DNA of 64,000 bases from Hyphomonadaceae bacterium (GTDB taxonomy: Bacteria > Pseudomonadota > Alphaproteobacteria > Rhizobiales > Hyphomicrobiaceae). The translations under genes and the position numbers were made by a program. Below the pieces are notes generated by a model. It was given only the letters and a program-made list of their open reading frames with translations. It ran no database searches and was not told the origin of the DNA. The stretch's first letter is position 1. Each line of letters starts with the position of its first letter. Positions 26,248 to 35,503 of this stretch are shown piece after piece. The stretch is taken from positions 1 to 64,000 of the forward strand of contig JAIEQJ010000004.1 of the NCBI GenBank assembly GCA_019747815.1. The letters run 5' to 3'.

Positions 26248-27522
26248 ATGGCTAAACATGCTCTAGGGGTGCTGGGGGTCATCGCGGCGAGCGTCTTGCT
26301 GCTCGTGTCTGCGGCGATGAACTATCGCTTCGGCTACAGCCTCGGCAAGACGCCGGCCGACGGACAGATCTATGGCGCGGCCTCGGCGGCCGCCGACTGT
26401 TTCAAGGCGCTGGTGCCGTTCTTCTTCTTCGCGGCCTGGCGCAACAGGATGTGGTCGCAGGCCTTCGCCGCCGCGGTGGTCTGGATCGTGGTCACCGGCT
26501 ATTCGATGACCTCGGCGCTGGGGCATGCCGCGCTCAACCGGCTGGACATCACCGGGCAGCGCGCGGCCGCCACGGCCAACTACAAGGACCTGCGCGCCGA
26601 CACCAAGCGGGCGCAGGATCAGCTCACCTGGATCCCGGCGCACCGGCCGCCGACAACCGTCACGGCCGAGCTCAACGTTCTCAAGGCCCAGCGGTTCTGG
26701 CTCGTGACCAAGGAATGCACCGAGGTCACCGGCAAGTCGGCGCGCGAGTATTGCCAGCAGTTCCACAAGCTCTCCGCCGAGCTGGCCTCCGGCCGCGAGG
26801 CCGAGAAGCTCGAGACGCGCATTTCCAACATCGGCGCCAAGCTTGCCAAGGCCGCCGGCGGCACCGTGCTGGCCGAAGCTGACCCGCAAGCCTCCGTCCT
26901 CGCCAAGGTGACCGGCATGGACCTGGAGACGGTGCAGACGTCGCTGGCGCTGTTTGTGGCGCTGCTGATCGAGATCGGGTCCGGGTTTGGCATGTACGTG
27001 GCCTTTGCCTACTGGCGCATGCATGGCCCCGAGCCGAGGGCCGAGGTCGTTGCGCCGCCCGTGGCACACCCAGTGCAAGCCGCGCCGCTCGAGACGGCAG
27101 AGCAGACCCTGGCGTTGCCGCCCGCCGAGCTTGGCGCCGCCGAGCCCGTTGCGGCCTTGCCGGCACCGGCGCAGCCGCCGGCGACCGCACGCCTCGGCGC
27201 CAACGACAACCGGACGCCGGCCAAGCGTCTGCTTCCCGACAGCGACGTGCAGAGGTTCTACCGCGAGGAGGTGCTGGCATCCGACGGCTCCAGCATCACG
27301 CTCAATGATCTCTACAATGCCTACTGCAACTGGAGCGAGGACCAGGACAAGGAGCCGCTCGCCATGCCGACCTTCAGCCGGGAGTTCAAGGCGCTCGGCG
27401 TGCGCAAGGAGAAAATGGGTGGCCGGGTCCGCTATTTCGACATTGCGCTCCGGTCCGCGCAGCAGGCAACGGGCGACGCCACGCTGCCGGCACCAGCAAC
27501 ACGGGCGGCCGCCGCCGCTTGA
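26248..27522 (+). CDS. Membrane protein with coiled-coil and primase-like C-terminal winged helix
   Basis: 424-residue protein with an unusual layout. Two or three N-terminal membrane spans (GVLGVIAASVLLLVSAAMN; AVVWIVVTGYSMTSALG), a charged helical region (about 100-205), another span near residue 230 (SLALFVALLIEIGSGFGMYV), an Ala/Pro-rich linker and a C-terminal domain (about 335-405). The last, with LNDLYNAYCNWSEDQDKEPL and FSREFKALGVRKEK, resembles the winged-helix domain at the end of phage/plasmid primase-helicases. GGGGGAG precedes ATG. An intrinsic terminator follows. Mobile-element origin is possible; function unknown. Confidence 0.7.
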   Translation: MAKHALGVLGVIAASVLLLVSAAMNYRFGYSLGKTPADGQIYGAASAAADCFKALVPFFFFAAWRNRMWSQAFAAAVVWIVVTGYSMTSALGHAALNRLDITGQRAAATANYKDLRADTKRAQDQLTWIPAHRPPTTVTAELNVLKAQRFWLVTKECTEVTGKSAREYCQQFHKLSAELASGREAEKLETRISNIGAKLAKAAGGTVLAEADPQASVLAKVTGMDLETVQTSLALFVALLIEIGSGFGMYVAFAYWRMHGPEPRAEVVAPPVAHPVQAAPLETAEQTLALPPAELGAAEPVAALPAPAQPPATARLGANDNRTPAKRLLPDSDVQRFYREEVLASDGSSITLNDLYNAYCNWSEDQDKEPLAMPTFSREFKALGVRKEKMGGRVRYFDIALRSAQQATGDATLPAPATRAAAAA

Positions 27523-27559
27523 GCCCCCGAGACAGGGCAACGAGACAGGGCAATCGGAG

Positions 27560-27583
27560 AGGGCCGCGCAAGCGGCCCTTTTT
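27560..27583 (+). terminator. Intrinsic terminator after the membrane/winged-helix gene
   Basis: Perfect 8-bp stem AGGGCCGC/GCGGCCCT with a GCAA tetraloop followed by TTTTGTTT, 38 bp after the stop codon at 27522. Classical rho-independent terminator on the plus strand. Confidence 0.9.
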
Positions 27584-27749
27584 GTTTGGGTGCGCCCGTT
27601 TGCGTCCCCGGCCGAGCGCCTCCAGGCAGGCCCGGGCGAGGGCGGCCGATTTTGGACATTGAAATTTTTGGGCAACGGGTGGGATTCGCCGATCCGCCGG
27701 TATAAGCAGGTAGCCACCACCTCTTGTGTCCACTCTGGGAGCCACTGCC

Positions 27750-28889
27750 ATGCCTTTGAAGCCGCCCGCTGCCGCCGGTATGGCGTTTGCCGACGTGGAC
27801 ACGCCGGCGTTGATCATCGATCTCGATGCGTTCGAGCGCAACCTCAAGCGCATGGCAGACTTCGTGGGCTCGGCCGGCGTGCGCCTGCGCGCCCACGCCA
27901 AGACGCACAAGTCGCCCATCATTGCGGCCCGGCAGATGGCGCTCGGTGCCGTGGGCGTGTGCTGCCAGAAGGTGTCCGAGGCCGAGGTGATGGTGGAGGG
28001 CGGCATCGGCGATGTGCTCGTCTCCAACGAGGTTGCCGGCGCGGCCAAGCTCGACCGGCTGGCGGCGCTGGCGCGCCGCGCCAAGGTCGCGGTGTGCGTC
28101 GACGATGCCGGCAGTGTGCCGGAGATGGAGGCAGCCGCCGCCAAGGCCGGCGTCACCCTCGATGTCCTGGTCGAGATCGATGTCGGCGCCCGGCGCTGCG
28201 GCATGGCCCCCGGTCAGCCTGCGGCGCGCGTTGCCGAGCAGATCGCGCGCTCCGCCCACCTCAGCTTCGCCGGTCTGCAGGCCTATCACGGCACGGCGCA
28301 GCATGTGCGCGAGGCCAGCGCGCGGCGTGAGCACATCGCGCGCGCGGTGGGGCAGGTCGAGGCAACGCTGGGCGCCTTGCGGGCGGTGGGTCTCGAGGCG
28401 CGCATTGTCGGCGGCGGCGGCACGGGCACCTACGAGCACGAGGCCGCCAGCCGCGTCTACACCGAGCTGCAGTGCGGCTCCTATGTCTTCATGGATGCCG
28501 ACTATGCCCGCAACAAGCGCGCCGACGGCGGCCTGTTCGACGCCTACGAGCATGCCCTGTTCATCTCATCGACCGTGATGAGCGTGCCCGAGCCCGAGCG
28601 GGCGGTCCTGGATGCCGGGTTGAAGACATTTTCCGTCGACAGCGGCATGCCGTCGCCATGGAAGCTGCCGGGTGCGACCTATCACCGGCCGTCCGACGAG
28701 CATGGCGTTCTCGATCTGGCCAACGCAAAAGTGCGCCCGGGACGCGGAGAGAAAGTGCTCCTGGTGCCCGGCCACTGCGACCCGACGGTCAATCTGCACG
28801 ACTGGTACGTGGGCGTGCGCGGCTTCGGCACGGCGGCCGCGCATGTCGAAAGCCTGTGGCCCGTCGCGGCGCGCGGCGCCGTGTTCTGA
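27750..28889 (+). CDS. DSD1-family PLP enzyme (D-threonine aldolase-like)
   Basis: 379-residue fold-type III (alanine-racemase-like) PLP enzyme. DTPALIIDLDAFERNL and RAHAKTHKSP (lysine for the Schiff base) open the barrel. The C-terminal GHCDPTVNLHDWYV carries the His/Cys-Asp metal site of D-threonine aldolase and D-serine dehydratase. Such enzymes act on D-beta-hydroxy-amino acids (D-threonine, D-3-hydroxyaspartate, D-serine). ATG 27750 preferred over GTG 27726. Sits alone after a terminator. Confidence 0.88.
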   Translation: MPLKPPAAAGMAFADVDTPALIIDLDAFERNLKRMADFVGSAGVRLRAHAKTHKSPIIAARQMALGAVGVCCQKVSEAEVMVEGGIGDVLVSNEVAGAAKLDRLAALARRAKVAVCVDDAGSVPEMEAAAAKAGVTLDVLVEIDVGARRCGMAPGQPAARVAEQIARSAHLSFAGLQAYHGTAQHVREASARREHIARAVGQVEATLGALRAVGLEARIVGGGGTGTYEHEAASRVYTELQCGSYVFMDADYARNKRADGGLFDAYEHALFISSTVMSVPEPERAVLDAGLKTFSVDSGMPSPWKLPGATYHRPSDEHGVLDLANAKVRPGRGEKVLLVPGHCDPTVNLHDWYVGVRGFGTAAAHVESLWPVAARGAVF

Positions 28890-28983
28890 GTTCGTTCGCG
28901 GAGCGCGGGCCGCCCCGTGCCATTGCGCCTCTGTCATCGCCACCCGATATGAGGCGGGAGGCAAGCACCAGGGAGTGACGCCA

Positions 28984-29667
28984 ATGACCCCCGAAGAACG
29001 CCAGCTGATCACCGGTTTGTTCGATCGCATGCGCACCTATGGTGCGCCGGAGAAGGACAGGGAGGCGGAGGCGATCATCGGTGAAGCGGTGCGCCGCATG
29101 CCGGATGCGCCCTACATGCTGGTGCAGTCCGTGCTGGTGCAGGAGCACGCGCTGCAGGAGGCCGGCAATCGCATTCGCGACCTCGAGGAGCAGGTGCGGG
29201 GTCTCCAGCAGCGGGCGGGACAGGCCCAAGCGCCGGGATCAGGCAGCTTCCTGGGCGGTCTGCTCGGCGGCGGCCGTCCGGTGTCGCAGCCGGGCGCCGG
29301 CAGCGTGCCGCCGATCGGCTCGCGCGCGGCGCCGTCCGCCGCGGAGCAGGATCAGCAGCGGCCATGGTCGCAGTCGCCGCAGCAGCCTCAGGCCGGGGCG
29401 CCCGCTGGCGGCGGGTTCCTCCGCTCGGCCATGGCGACGGCCGCGGGCGTCGCCGGCGGCATGCTGGCTGCGGGCGCCATCCGCGATCTTCTGGGCGGTG
29501 GGTCGGCGCACGCCCAGTCCAATCCCAATCCCAATGCGCCGGCTGCTGGTGGAGCCGACACCACCAGCGCTGAGCAGGCGCGGCAGGACTGGGAGCAGGA
29601 TGTCGTGCAGGACGCAGCCGACGATGATCCGTCTTGGGGCGACGACGGCGGCGATCTGGATATCTAG
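28984..29667 (+). CDS. DUF2076 family protein
   Basis: 227-residue protein. The N-terminal MTPEERQLITGLFDRMR and APYMLVQSVLVQEHALQEAGNRIRDLEEQV define the DUF2076 family (coiled helical segment). The middle is Gly/Gln/Pro-rich, with a possible small hydrophobic segment (residues about 146-163, MATAAGVAGGMLAAGAIRDLLGGG). The tail is acidic (DDDPSWGDDGGDLDI). Function of the family is not known. ATG has AGGGAGTG upstream. Confidence 0.85.
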   Translation: MTPEERQLITGLFDRMRTYGAPEKDREAEAIIGEAVRRMPDAPYMLVQSVLVQEHALQEAGNRIRDLEEQVRGLQQRAGQAQAPGSGSFLGGLLGGGRPVSQPGAGSVPPIGSRAAPSAAEQDQQRPWSQSPQQPQAGAPAGGGFLRSAMATAAGVAGGMLAAGAIRDLLGGGSAHAQSNPNPNAPAAGGADTTSAEQARQDWEQDVVQDAADDDPSWGDDGGDLDI

Positions 29668-29741
29668 CCCGGTCGTATCCGGTTGCCGCGAGCGCCCTGC
29701 GCACCGGAGTTTTCCCTCCCTCTCCCCCGCTCGCGGCGTCT

Positions 29742-29767
29742 CCCTCTCCCCGCTTGCGGGGAGAGGG
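29742..29767. repeat. Near-perfect palindromic repeat before the oligopeptidase stop
   Basis: Twelve-base arms CCCTCTCCCCGC/GCGGGGAGAGGG with a two-base loop, inside the CTCTCCCC...GGGGTGAGGGGC sequence often met between convergent genes in GC-rich proteobacteria. It sits between the DUF2076 stop (29667) and the convergent oligopeptidase stop (29785), where it could serve both as a bidirectional terminator. Confidence 0.7.
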
Positions 29768-29784
29768 TCGGGGTGAGGGGCAGA

Positions 29785-31887
29785 CTACATCCTGTCCGCG
29801 ATCTTCAGCGCAAAGGCATAGTCGAGCGCCACCTCCTTGAGCTGCTCGAAGCGCCCCGACGCGCCGCCGTGGCCGGCTTCCATGTTGGTCTTGAGCAGCA
29901 CCAGGTTGTCGCTGGTGTTGAGGCGGCGCAGGCGCGCGATCCACTTGGCGGGCTCCCAGTAGGTCACGCGCGGGTCGGTGAGCCCCGCGTAGGCGAAGAT
30001 GTGGGGATAGGCCTTGGCCGCCACGTTCTCGTAGGGCGAATAGGCGCGGATGGTGGCGAAGTCTTGCCTGGAGGCGATCGGATTGCCCCATTCGGGCCAT
30101 TCCGGCGGCGTCAGCGGCAGGCTCTCGTCCAGCATGGTGTTGAGCACATCCACGAACGGCACGTCGGCGATGATGCCGAGGAAGAGGTCGGGCGCCATGT
30201 TGGCGACCACGCCCATCAGCATGCCGCCGGCCGAGCCGCCGTTGGCGACGATGCGGCCGCGGCTGGTGTAGCCGGCCTGCGCCAGATAGTCGCCGGCGGC
30301 GATGAAATCGGTGAAGGTGTTCACCTTCTTCTTGAGCTTGCCGTCGGTGTACCAGCGATAGCCCTTGTCCTTGCCGCCGCGGATGTGAGCGATGGCGAAC
30401 ACGAAGCCGCGGTCGACCAGCGACAGCCGCGAGGTCGCAAATCCGGCCGGGATGGTGATGCCGTAGGCGCCGTAGCCGTAGAGGAACAGCGGGGCCGAGC
30501 CGTCGAGCGGCGTGCCCTTCTTGTAGAGCACCGACACGGGCACGGACTGGCCGTCCGCAGCCGGTGCCAGCAGCCGCCGCGTGACGTAGTCGGCCGGATT
30601 GTGTCCGCTCGGCACCTCCTGCGTCTTGCGCAGCACGCGCGTGCGCGCATCCATGTCGTAGTCGAACACCTGCGCCGGCGTGGTCATCGACGAATAGGTG
30701 AAGCGCAGCGTGGTGGTGTCGAACTCGTAGCCGGGCGACATGCCGAGCGCATAGGCCTCCTCGTCGAAGGCGATGGCATGCTCGGCGCCGTCTGCCATGC
30801 GGCGGATGACGATGCGCGGCAGGCCATCCTCGCGCTCGAGCCGCACCAGATGGCCGGCAAAGGCGGCGATGTCCAGGATCAGGCGGCCGGGCGTATGCGC
30901 CAGGATTTCGCGCCAGCTCGCCATGTGCGGGGCCGCGATGGGGGCCTCACAGATGCGAAAGTCCTCAGCCCCCCCGGAGTTCGTCATGACGAGCAGCCGA
31001 TCGCCGCGGTGGTCCACCGCGTACTCGTGCCCGTGCTCGCGCTGGGCGATGATCCGCAGCGCGCTCTCGGGCTCCTCCGCATCGATGAGGTAGACCTCGT
31101 TGGTCTGGTGGTCGTGCGCATCGATCAGGATGAACCTGCCCGATTGCGTCTGGCCGACGCCGACATAGAAGCCCTTGTCCTTTTCCTCGTACACGAGCGG
31201 GTCGGTCTCGACGGGCGTGCCGAGCCGGTGTCGATGGACGAACAGCGGGCGATGGTTGTCGTCCAGGCGCACGTAGAACAGCGTGGCGCTGTCGCGGGCC
31301 CACACGATGGCGCCGCGCGTATCGGGAATGGCGTCGGGCAGGTCCTCGCCCGTTGTCATGTCGCGGACGCGGATGGTGAACAGCTCCGAGCCCTTGTCGT
31401 CGACGCCGTAGGCCAGATAGCGGTGGTTGGGGCTGTGGGACGCGGCGCCGAGCTGCCAGTAGGGCTTGCCGTCCGCCTCCGTGTTGCCGTCGATCAGGAT
31501 CTGCTCGGGGCCGCCGCCGCGCGGGCGCCGGTTGATCCGCGGATACTGCCCGCCGGTGACGTAGCTCGTGAAGTACTCGAACGGCCCATCGGGAGCGGGA
31601 ACGGAGCTGTCGTCCTCCTTGATCCGCGCCTTCATCTCGGCAAACAGCGTCGCCTGCAGGGTGCTTGTGTCATCGAGCGCGGCTTGGGTATAGGCGTTCT
31701 CGGCCTCGAGATAGGCGCGGATCTGCGGATCGAGAACCGCGGGGTCGCGCATCACCTCCTGCCAGTTGGAGGCGCGCAGCCACGCGTATTCGTCCACCAG
31801 CTCCTCCCCGTGCTGGACGCAGAGCTGAGGCCGCCGGTCGGCGACCGGGGGAAGCTGGCGGGCAACGGGGCGGCTGAGACCGTGCAT
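29785..31887 (-). CDS. ptrB: Oligopeptidase B (S9 family serine peptidase)
   Basis: 700-residue prolyl-oligopeptidase-type enzyme cleaving short peptides after Lys/Arg. The N-terminal beta-propeller starts with DEYAWLRASNWQEV. The catalytic alpha/beta-hydrolase domain holds the nucleophile Ser in VANGGSAGGMLMG (about residue 549) and the catalytic His in EAGHGGASGRFEQ (about 670). RGGKDKGYRWY is typical of oligopeptidase B. Length is normal. Cytosolic, no signal peptide. Confidence 0.93.
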   Translation of the reverse strand: MHGLSRPVARQLPPVADRRPQLCVQHGEELVDEYAWLRASNWQEVMRDPAVLDPQIRAYLEAENAYTQAALDDTSTLQATLFAEMKARIKEDDSSVPAPDGPFEYFTSYVTGGQYPRINRRPRGGGPEQILIDGNTEADGKPYWQLGAASHSPNHRYLAYGVDDKGSELFTIRVRDMTTGEDLPDAIPDTRGAIVWARDSATLFYVRLDDNHRPLFVHRHRLGTPVETDPLVYEEKDKGFYVGVGQTQSGRFILIDAHDHQTNEVYLIDAEEPESALRIIAQREHGHEYAVDHRGDRLLVMTNSGGAEDFRICEAPIAAPHMASWREILAHTPGRLILDIAAFAGHLVRLEREDGLPRIVIRRMADGAEHAIAFDEEAYALGMSPGYEFDTTTLRFTYSSMTTPAQVFDYDMDARTRVLRKTQEVPSGHNPADYVTRRLLAPAADGQSVPVSVLYKKGTPLDGSAPLFLYGYGAYGITIPAGFATSRLSLVDRGFVFAIAHIRGGKDKGYRWYTDGKLKKKVNTFTDFIAAGDYLAQAGYTSRGRIVANGGSAGGMLMGVVANMAPDLFLGIIADVPFVDVLNTMLDESLPLTPPEWPEWGNPIASRQDFATIRAYSPYENVAAKAYPHIFAYAGLTDPRVTYWEPAKWIARLRRLNTSDNLVLLKTNMEAGHGGASGRFEQLKEVALDYAFALKIADRM

Positions 31888-31983
31888 TTCTTTGAACCTT
31901 TCGTAAGCGGACTCGGGGCCTGGACTTCGCTTGCATGGGCAGCCGAGAAGTCCGGGGCACGCGCGTAAAATCGGTGTGCGGCG

Positions 31984-32412
31984 TCAGGTATCTGCGGGCC
32001 TGAACGTCAGGGCTGCACCATTGATGCAGTAGCGCAGGCCCGTGGTATGCCGGGGGCCATCCGGGAAGACATGGCCCAGGTGACCATCGCAACGGGTGCA
32101 GCGCACTTCCGTGCGGACCATGAAGTAGGACCGGTCGGGGTGTTCGCTGACGGCTGTGGTCGACGCCGGTTTGTCGAAGCTCGGCCAGCCCGTTCCGGAC
32201 TCGAATTTGGCCTCCGAGCCAAACAGCGGCTCGCCGCAGGCGGCGCAGGCGAAGGTGCCCTGGCGCGTCTCATGGTTGAGCGGCGATGTGCCCGCGCGCT
32301 CGGTCCCGTGCTGGCGCAGGATCCTATATTGCTCCGGCCCCAGAAGCGCGCGCCACTCGGCATCACTCTTGACGATGGTGTCGCTGCGAACTGCGGCTTG
32401 GCTCTTGGACAT
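31984..32412 (-). CDS. msrB: Peptide-methionine (R)-S-oxide reductase
   Basis: 142-residue MsrB repairing the R-epimer of methionine sulfoxide in proteins. The structural zinc site is Cys56-x2-Cys59 (CAACG) with Cys105-x2-Cys108 (CTRC). Catalytic Cys129 lies in RYCINGAAL, with GWPSFDKP and DGHLGHVFPDG conserved. Single-domain form. It lies 96 bp upstream of ptrB on the same strand, so the two could share a transcript. Confidence 0.96.
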   Translation of the reverse strand: MSKSQAAVRSDTIVKSDAEWRALLGPEQYRILRQHGTERAGTSPLNHETRQGTFACAACGEPLFGSEAKFESGTGWPSFDKPASTTAVSEHPDRSYFMVRTEVRCTRCDGHLGHVFPDGPRHTTGLRYCINGAALTFRPADT

Positions 32413-32875
32413 GTGGGGTGGCCTTGTGGCGGGCCCGCTTCGGTAGAGGTGGCCCGCGGCCCCATTATGACCGGAACGCCGGCCAGGTGAAGCTTCAAGT
32501 CTTCGTGTGGGTCGGTTGCATGAACCAGCAATTGTATAAGCCCAGGTTTGCCTGGTGCTTGCTGTGATGAGCGGCAGCCGAGCCACAGACGAGTTAAATA
32601 ATCTAGGCGGCAGATGGCTAAGAATGCGACTTATTCTTGTCAGCGCAGCCGCTCATGCTTTCTTTATTTGGCAATTCTATTGTACTTAGTCGATCAATAG
32701 TGTAAGTGAGGCGTACTATCGAGGGTCCGGTCCGTTCTAGCGGACGGTTTGTCGTTGCAGGCCGGGGACGTCGTTGTAGGTCGCGGGCATTGAGCGGGGG
32801 CAGTGCTGGCAGAAACCGGCACGATACTTGGTTAGCTGTTCACTATATCTGCTTATGCCGTCGGAGAGGGGATTT
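32413..32875. other. AT-rich upstream region of mucR
   Basis: 463 bp without a gene between divergent msrB and mucR. The portion 32590-32720 is markedly AT-rich for this genome (GTTAAATAATC, TTTCTTTATTTGGCAATTC, TAGTCGATCAATAG). MucR/Ros proteins are known to bind AT-rich DNA upstream of their own genes, so autoregulation here is likely by analogy. No hairpin or riboswitch was recognised. Confidence 0.4.
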
Positions 32876-33283
32876 ATGGAGCAAGTAGAGAGACCGGATC
32901 TGGTCGGGCTTACTGCGGAAATCATCTCGGCATACGTCAGCAACAACACGGTCGGCAGGGAGGACCTGGCCGGCATCATTGCCGATGTCCACGATGCCCT
33001 GAGCCGCGCCTCCCAGCGCGCCGGCGGCACCGAGCGCGAGGAGCTGAAGCCCGCCATCGCGCTCAAGAAATCGGTGACGCCCGACTACATCATCTGCCTG
33101 GAGGACGGCAAGAAATTCAAGTCGTTGAAGCGGCATTTGCGCACCCACTACAACCTCTCCCCGGAAGAGTATCGCGAGAAGTGGGGTCTGCCGCACGACT
33201 ACCCCATGGTGGCGCCGAATTATGCTGCTGCCAGGTCTCAGCTCGCCAAGCAGATGGGCCTCGGCACCCGCAAGGAGCGGTAG
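32876..33283 (+). CDS. mucR: MucR/Ros-family zinc-finger regulator
   Basis: 135-residue prokaryotic zinc-finger protein. An N-terminal oligomerisation region ([15 protein letters not shown]) is followed by the Ros/MucR finger: Cys in [24 protein letters not shown] with the two His, then [32 protein letters not shown]. These proteins act as H-NS-like silencers of AT-rich promoters in alphaproteobacteria. The finger shows a single obvious Cys before the His pair, as in many MucR proteins. ATG 32876 has GGAGAGGGG upstream. Confidence 0.95.
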   Translation: MEQVERPDLVGLTAEIISAYVSNNTVGREDLAGIIADVHDALSRASQRAGGTEREELKPAIALKKSVTPDYIICLEDGKKFKSLKRHLRTHYNLSPEEYREKWGLPHDYPMVAPNYAAARSQLAKQMGLGTRKER

Positions 33284-33371
33284 GGCCGAGCGTCGGCAAA
33301 ACTGGCCGGCAGCCGCACGGCGTGGCAAGGCAGTTCAGCCCTTGTGGTGCGGCCCTGTGCTATCAGGGGCC

Positions 33372-33899
33372 ATGCGCACGACTGCGATTCGCATCATCGG
33401 CATCGATCCCGGCCTCCGCCGCACGGGATGGGGGATCGTGGAGTCCGACGGCGTTAGGCTCTCCTACGTGGCGAGCGGCCTGGTGACCTCGGACGGCGAG
33501 GGCGAGCTGGCCTATCGCCTGCGCGAGCTCTACGAGGGCCTCTGCAGCGTAATTGCCAGCTTCAAGCCGCAGGAAGCGGCCATCGAGGAGACCTTTGTCA
33601 ACAAGGATGCCCGCTCCACCCTGAAGCTGGGGCAGGCGCGCGGCATGGCGCTGCTGGCGCCGGCCCAGCGCGGCCTGCGCATTGCCGAGTATCCGCCCAA
33701 CGTGGTCAAGAAGACGGTGGTCGGCGCCGGGCACGCGGAAAAGAAGCAAATCCAGGTCATGGTCGGCTTCCTGCTGCCGAAGGCCACCTTCGACAGTGCC
33801 GACGAGGCCGATGCGCTGGCGATCGCCATCTGCCACGCCAGCCATCGCTCCAGCGCGCAGGCCATCGCCGCCCGGCAAATGAGGGAGGTCGTGCCATGA
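33372..33899 (+). CDS. ruvC: Holliday junction endonuclease RuvC
   Basis: 175-residue resolvase. Catalytic acids are visible: Asp12 (IIGIDPG), Glu72 (AAIEETFVN), Asp144 and Asp147 ([12 protein letters not shown]). The basic [19 protein letters not shown] loop contacts DNA. Overlaps ruvA by 4 bp (ATGA), so both subunits are coupled. Confidence 0.96.
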   Translation: MRTTAIRIIGIDPGLRRTGWGIVESDGVRLSYVASGLVTSDGEGELAYRLRELYEGLCSVIASFKPQEAAIEETFVNKDARSTLKLGQARGMALLAPAQRGLRIAEYPPNVVKKTVVGAGHAEKKQIQVMVGFLLPKATFDSADEADALAIAICHASHRSSAQAIAARQMREVVP

Positions 33900-34516
33900 T
33901 CGGCAAGCTCAAGGGCGTGATCGATGCGGTGGGCGAGGGACACGCCATCGTCGACGTCAATGGCGTGGGCTACGAGGTGCAGGCGTCGGCGCGCACGCTT
34001 CGCAGCTTCAAGATCGGCGAGACCGTGAGCCTGGCGATCGAGACGCATGTGCGCGAGGACGCCATCCGGCTCTATGGCTTCGCCAGCGAGGTCGAGCGCG
34101 CGTGGTTCCGCACGCTGCAAACCATTCAGGGCGTTGGCGCCAAGGTGGCGCTGGCGGTGCTTGGCACCCTGGCGCCGCAGGACCTCGCCAACGCGGTCGC
34201 CCTGCAGAATTGGGCGGCCGTGGAGCAGTCGCCGGGGGTCGGCAAGAAGCTCGCGCAGCGCATTGTCGCCGAGCTCAGGGACAAGGCGCCCGCGCTGTCG
34301 GCGGCCGGTCTCCATGTGCCGGCCGCGGCCAACGGCCAGGGCCGAGCGGCGCCGCTCGTCGACGGCACGGCGGCGGAGGCCATTTCCGCCCTGACCAATC
34401 TCGGCTATCAGCCGGCCCTCGCCGGCCAGGCGGTCGCAACCGCCATGGCCGAGCTGGGCGAGGCGGCCGATACGCCCAAGCTCATTCGTCGCAGCCTCAA
34501 GGAGTTGGCACGCTAG
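33896..34516 (+). CDS. ruvA: Holliday junction DNA-binding subunit RuvA
   Basis: 206-residue tetrameric branch-migration subunit. The OB-fold starts [28 protein letters not shown]. Tandem helix-hairpin-helix motifs are [14 protein letters not shown] and [16 protein letters not shown]. The C-terminal domain III ([20 protein letters not shown]) contacts RuvB. In many alphaproteobacteria ruvB follows directly. Here a TSUP permease follows after 72 bp instead. Confidence 0.96.
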   Translation: MIGKLKGVIDAVGEGHAIVDVNGVGYEVQASARTLRSFKIGETVSLAIETHVREDAIRLYGFASEVERAWFRTLQTIQGVGAKVALAVLGTLAPQDLANAVALQNWAAVEQSPGVGKKLAQRIVAELRDKAPALSAAGLHVPAAANGQGRAAPLVDGTAAEAISALTNLGYQPALAGQAVATAMAELGEAADTPKLIRRSLKELAR

Positions 34517-34588
34517 GAGCGGCCACCGGATGGCCGCAAATTCGGCCTACGCGCCAGCCCGTCACCAGCGGCCCAGCACCATCCCTTC

Positions 34589-35503
34589 ATGCAGCTCTAC
34601 CTTCCGATCGCAGAGCTTTCACTCAACGTCGGGCTTTTGCTGGGCATGGGTTTTGCCATCGGCTTCCTGTCGGGCATGTTCGGTGTGGGCGGCGGTTTCA
34701 TTCTCACGCCGCTGCTGATGTTTCTGGGGGTCCCGCCCGCCATCGCGGTTGGCACCAGCGCCAGCCAGGTGGTGGCGGCGTCCGTTTCCGGAGCCGTGGG
34801 CCATTGGCGCCGCAACAATGTTGACGTGCACATGGGGGTGCTGCTCACCATGGGCGGCTTCGTGGGGGCCATGATCGGCGTCGTCGTGCTCGGCCTTCTG
34901 AAGGCACGAGGCCAGCTCGATGTCTTCGTCGCGCTGACCTACGTCGTGCTGCTCGGAGTGATCGGCGGGCTGATGCTGATCGAGAGCGTCCGCACCCTGC
35001 GTGCCCAGCCGGCCAAGCCGGGTGCGAGCATGCGGCGCGGTGGACAGCACACCTGGATCGAGGGGCTGCCGCTCAAGACGCGCTTCCGCCACTCGCGCAT
35101 CTATGCCAGCACCATTCCCTTCGTGATCGTGGGCGCCTTCATCGGCCTGCTGACCGGCATCATGGGCGTCGGCGGCGGCTTCCTGCTGATCCCGGCGATG
35201 ATCTACCTGCTGCGCATCCCGACCCGCATTGTCATCGGCACCTCCACCTTTCAGATCGTGTGCGTCACGGCCTTCACCACCGTGCTGCAGGCCACGCTCA
35301 ACCACACGGTCGATCTGGTGCTTTCGCTCCCGCTCATGGCGGGAAGCGTGATCGGCGCGCAGTTCGGTGTGGGCTATTCGGAGCGCTTCAGGGCCGAGCA
35401 GTTGCGCGCGCTGCTGGCGCTGATCGTGCTCGCCGTCGCCGTGCGCATCGCGCTGGGTCTGGTGATCAGGCCGACCGATCTGTTCAGCATCGAGGTGCCC
35501 TGA
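34589..35503 (+). CDS. TSUP (TauE/SafE) family permease
   Basis: 304-residue membrane protein of the sulfite-exporter family with about eight spans in two repeats. Each repeat carries the characteristic GxFGVGGG-type motif: SGMFGVGGGFILTPLLMFLG and TGIMGVGGGFLLIPAMIYLL. Family members move sulfite, sulfoacetate or other organosulfonate and C2 anions. The substrate cannot be told. No sulfur-metabolism gene adjoins. Weak Shine-Dalgarno. Confidence 0.9.
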   Translation: MQLYLPIAELSLNVGLLLGMGFAIGFLSGMFGVGGGFILTPLLMFLGVPPAIAVGTSASQVVAASVSGAVGHWRRNNVDVHMGVLLTMGGFVGAMIGVVVLGLLKARGQLDVFVALTYVVLLGVIGGLMLIESVRTLRAQPAKPGASMRRGGQHTWIEGLPLKTRFRHSRIYASTIPFVIVGAFIGLLTGIMGVGGGFLLIPAMIYLLRIPTRIVIGTSTFQIVCVTAFTTVLQATLNHTVDLVLSLPLMAGSVIGAQFGVGYSERFRAEQLRALLALIVLAVAVRIALGLVIRPTDLFSIEVP

